Below are positions 5,359 to 7,051 of a stretch of 7,051 bases of DNA, piece after piece. The stretch's first letter is position 1, and every line of letters starts with the position of its first letter. Made by a program: the position numbers and the translations under genes. Origin of the DNA: Pseudomonadota bacterium (GTDB taxonomy: Bacteria; Pseudomonadota; Gammaproteobacteria; Steroidobacterales; Steroidobacteraceae); NCBI GenBank assembly GCA_021808035.1, contig JAKBCG010000126.1:1-7051 (forward strand), given 5' to 3'. The notes under the pieces are model-generated. The model searched no databases. It saw nothing but the letters and a program-made list of their open reading frames with translations, and was not told the DNA's origin.

Positions 5359-7051
5359 CTAGAACGTCCGACCCAGGAACAGATAGTACGCGCTGTTGCC
5401 GGTCGTGTCGTATCCACCGCCGACGTAGAGCGGCCCGAGGAACGTGTCGAGACCGAGGAACAACGACACGTCCTTGTGCGCGCCGCCCCACCCGATCTGG
5501 CCACGGCGCTGCCAGACGTTGCCGGCCTCGAACGAAATCCCGAGGTAGGCGGGAAAGTCGAGGAAACCCGTTCCGCCGCGGCCGACCTGGCGGAAATAGA
5601 CGCCGCGACCGATCGCGTAGTTCGGGCCCTCGAGCGACTGGGCCGCGAGGCCGGAGAGGTTCAGGAATCCGCCGAGCGTGTAGAAGTCCTGCACCGCGGT
5701 CGGCCGGATCGCGCCGCGCAGCGTCGTGCCGGCGGAGGTCCACAGCACGAAGGTGTTGCGTCCGCGCGAGCGCGCGACGAGCCAGTCGGCGCTCGCGCGG
5801 TCGAACGCGATGTCCGATCCGAGGTCGGTCCGGTACGCATCCCACTGCAACGAGAACGTATCCCCGGACCGGGGGAAGTCGACGCTGTTCAGCTGATCGT
5901 AGCTGAACTTGAAGTAGAGCTCGCCGTTGTTGAAGCGCGGATCGACGAGCGCCGGGTCACCGAGCCTCGGATGCGTGTTCCCGTTGGTCCGATGCACGCC
6001 GATGCGCACCTCGCCCCAGGTGCCGAGCTCGCGGCCGACGTCGAGGTCCGCCTCGGCCTCGCGCTCGCGGAAGTCGGCGATCTCGACGTCGCGGGCGTAG
6101 ATCCGCAGGTCGCGCTGCTCCACGCGCAGGCTCGGTGCGACGAACCAGCGGCGGCGCGGCGACAACGGTTGATAGAACTCGGTGACCGCCTTCGGGTTGC
6201 TGCCGATCTGCAGGTCCGTGCGCCACTCGGCGCCGAGGCCGTCGATCTCGGTCACGAGGAAGCGCGCGGCCGCGTTGTACTCGCTGTTGCCCTGGAAGTC
6301 GTCCTGCAACTTCAAGCCGAAGCGCAGGTAGTTCGGCCCCCAGGACTTGCGCCGCGCGCGCACCACGAGGCCGTGCCGGCGCTGCGCGCCCTGTCCTTCG
6401 GCGACGACGTGATAGTCGACCGTCTCGAACAGGCCGAGGCCGTAGATCTCGTCGATTCGCGCCGCGACCGCCTTCGGGTCGAGCGGTTCGCCGACCAGCG
6501 GCGCGAGCGTCGCCCGGATCGTGCGCCGGTCCGCCCGCGAAGCGCCCTCGACCCGGACGAACCGGATCGTCGGCGCGCCGCGGGCCCGCGCGGCGCGCCG
6601 CGCCAGATAGCGCGCGTACGCCGCCCGGCTCAGGGCATAACGCGACAGCTGCGCGCGCGCCGCGAGCGCCGCGCGCTCACCGAGCCGAATCGTCTGCGAG
6701 ACCACGCTGAAATCGGCGGAGCCGGTCATGCCGAGCGAGGGCTCGATCAACACGTCGTCCGGTCCGAGCGTCGCCTTCTGCCGGTCGGAATTGCGATGCA
6801 CGAGAATCGCGAGCATCTGATTCGAGATCGCGAGCGCCGAGTCGAGCCGGCGCCGCGGCAGCAGCGGATACTCGACGTCGACGACGATCAAGACCTGCGC
6901 ACCCATCGCGCGCGCGACCGCGATCGGCAGATTCTCCGCGAGTCCTCCGTCGACCAGCAGGTGGCCTTCGTAGTCGACCGGCGCGAACAAGCCGGGCGCG
7001 GACATGCTCGCGCGCATCGCCCGCGCGAGGTCGCCGTGGTCGAGGACCACC
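5359..7051 (-). CDS. Patatin-like phospholipase with POTRA and outer-membrane barrel (type Vd autotransporter, PlpD-like; 5' end outside window)
   Basis: The gene reads in from beyond the right edge; the GTG at 7050 is internal. The 563 visible residues (1 = codon at 7048-7050) begin inside the patatin domain: ASMSAPGLFAPV (14-25) and LLVDGGLAENLP (31-42), with the catalytic-dyad Asp34, then AMGAQVLIVVDV. The nucleophile GxSxG and the oxyanion glycines should lie upstream, outside the window. An Arg/Ala-rich linker (about 120-159) leads to a single POTRA domain (about 160-236: IRFVRVEGASRADRRTIRATL through IYGLGLFETVDYHVV). A BamA/Omp85-type barrel (about 239-563) follows, rich in alternating aromatic strands and ending LFLGRTF with the C-terminal Phe expected of outer-membrane barrels. 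In PlpD of Pseudomonas aeruginosa this architecture places a class A1 phospholipase at the cell surface through its own barrel. Export would need Sec and Bam; the signal peptide is not visible. It is unrelated in function to topoisomerase IV. Confidence 0.92.
   Translation of the reverse strand, partial: VVLDHGDLARAMRASMSAPGLFAPVDYEGHLLVDGGLAENLPIAVARAMGAQVLIVVDVEYPLLPRRRLDSALAISNQMLAILVHRNSDRQKATLGPDDVLIEPSLGMTGSADFSVVSQTIRLGERAALAARAQLSRYALSRAAYARYLARRAARARGAPTIRFVRVEGASRADRRTIRATLAPLVGEPLDPKAVAARIDEIYGLGLFETVDYHVVAEGQGAQRRHGLVVRARRKSWGPNYLRFGLKLQDDFQGNSEYNAAARFLVTEIDGLGAEWRTDLQIGSNPKAVTEFYQPLSPRRRWFVAPSLRVEQRDLRIYARDVEIADFREREAEADLDVGRELGTWGEVRIGVHRTNGNTHPRLGDPALVDPRFNNGELYFKFSYDQLNSVDFPRSGDTFSLQWDAYRTDLGSDIAFDRASADWLVARSRGRNTFVLWTSAGTTLRGAIRPTAVQDFYTLGGFLNLSGLAAQSLEGPNYAIGRGVYFRQVGRGGTGFLDFPAYLGISFEAGNVWQRRGQIGWGGAHKDVSLFLGLDTFLGPLYVGGGYDTTGNSAYYLFLGRTF

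Noticed and set aside
5270..5845. - strand open frame of 191 codons within the barrel region, overlapping the small gene
   Set aside because: It is an alternative frame of the patatin-barrel gene, Arg/Pro-rich and without domains, while the main frame holds clear barrel strands and the terminal Phe.

Overview
The window is about 7 kb of very GC-rich DNA with strong G/C at third codon positions. It is densely packed with housekeeping and envelope genes and has no mobile element, CRISPR array, tRNA or rRNA that I can see. The ParC and ParE sequences read as gammaproteobacterial topoisomerase IV: ParC has the RYTESRL active-site block and the GDSACYEAM segment, and ParE is 628 residues long. Together with a FimX-like degenerate EAL protein and a PlpD-like patatin/outer-membrane barrel protein, this suggests a high-GC gammaproteobacterium (Xanthomonadales, Steroidobacterales, Chromatiales or similar). 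The genus cannot be read from this sequence.

Layout. (1) 2-811, + strand: the C-terminal 269 residues of an EAL-domain protein whose N-terminus lies left of the window. Most metal-binding residues are substituted, so it is probably a c-di-GMP binding protein rather than an active phosphodiesterase. (2) 846-3098 (parC) and 3095-4981 (parE), both on the - strand: a two-gene operon parE-parC in which the parE stop and parC start share an ATGA. (3) 4982-5081: a 100-base divergent intergenic region with a good ribosome binding site and a plausible extended -10 promoter for parE. (4) 5082-5333, + strand: a compact 83-residue protein of unknown function, divergent from parE. (5) 5359-7051, - strand: the C-terminal 563 residues of a patatin-POTRA-16-strand-barrel protein (type Vd autotransporter type), running off the right edge. 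No stretch of more than 300 bases lacks a gene.

How the genes relate. ParE and ParC form topoisomerase IV, the A2B2 enzyme that unlinks daughter chromosomes, and the overlapping stop/start fits coupled 1:1 synthesis. The EAL protein and the patatin autotransporter are independent units that converge on the operon and on the small gene respectively. From memory, fimX of Pseudomonas aeruginosa also lies a few genes from parC and parE, so the EAL/parC/parE neighbourhood may be old synteny. I do not see a clear novel multi-gene system. The items most worth following up are the degenerate EAL domain, the small parE-divergent gene and the fused parE-parC operon.
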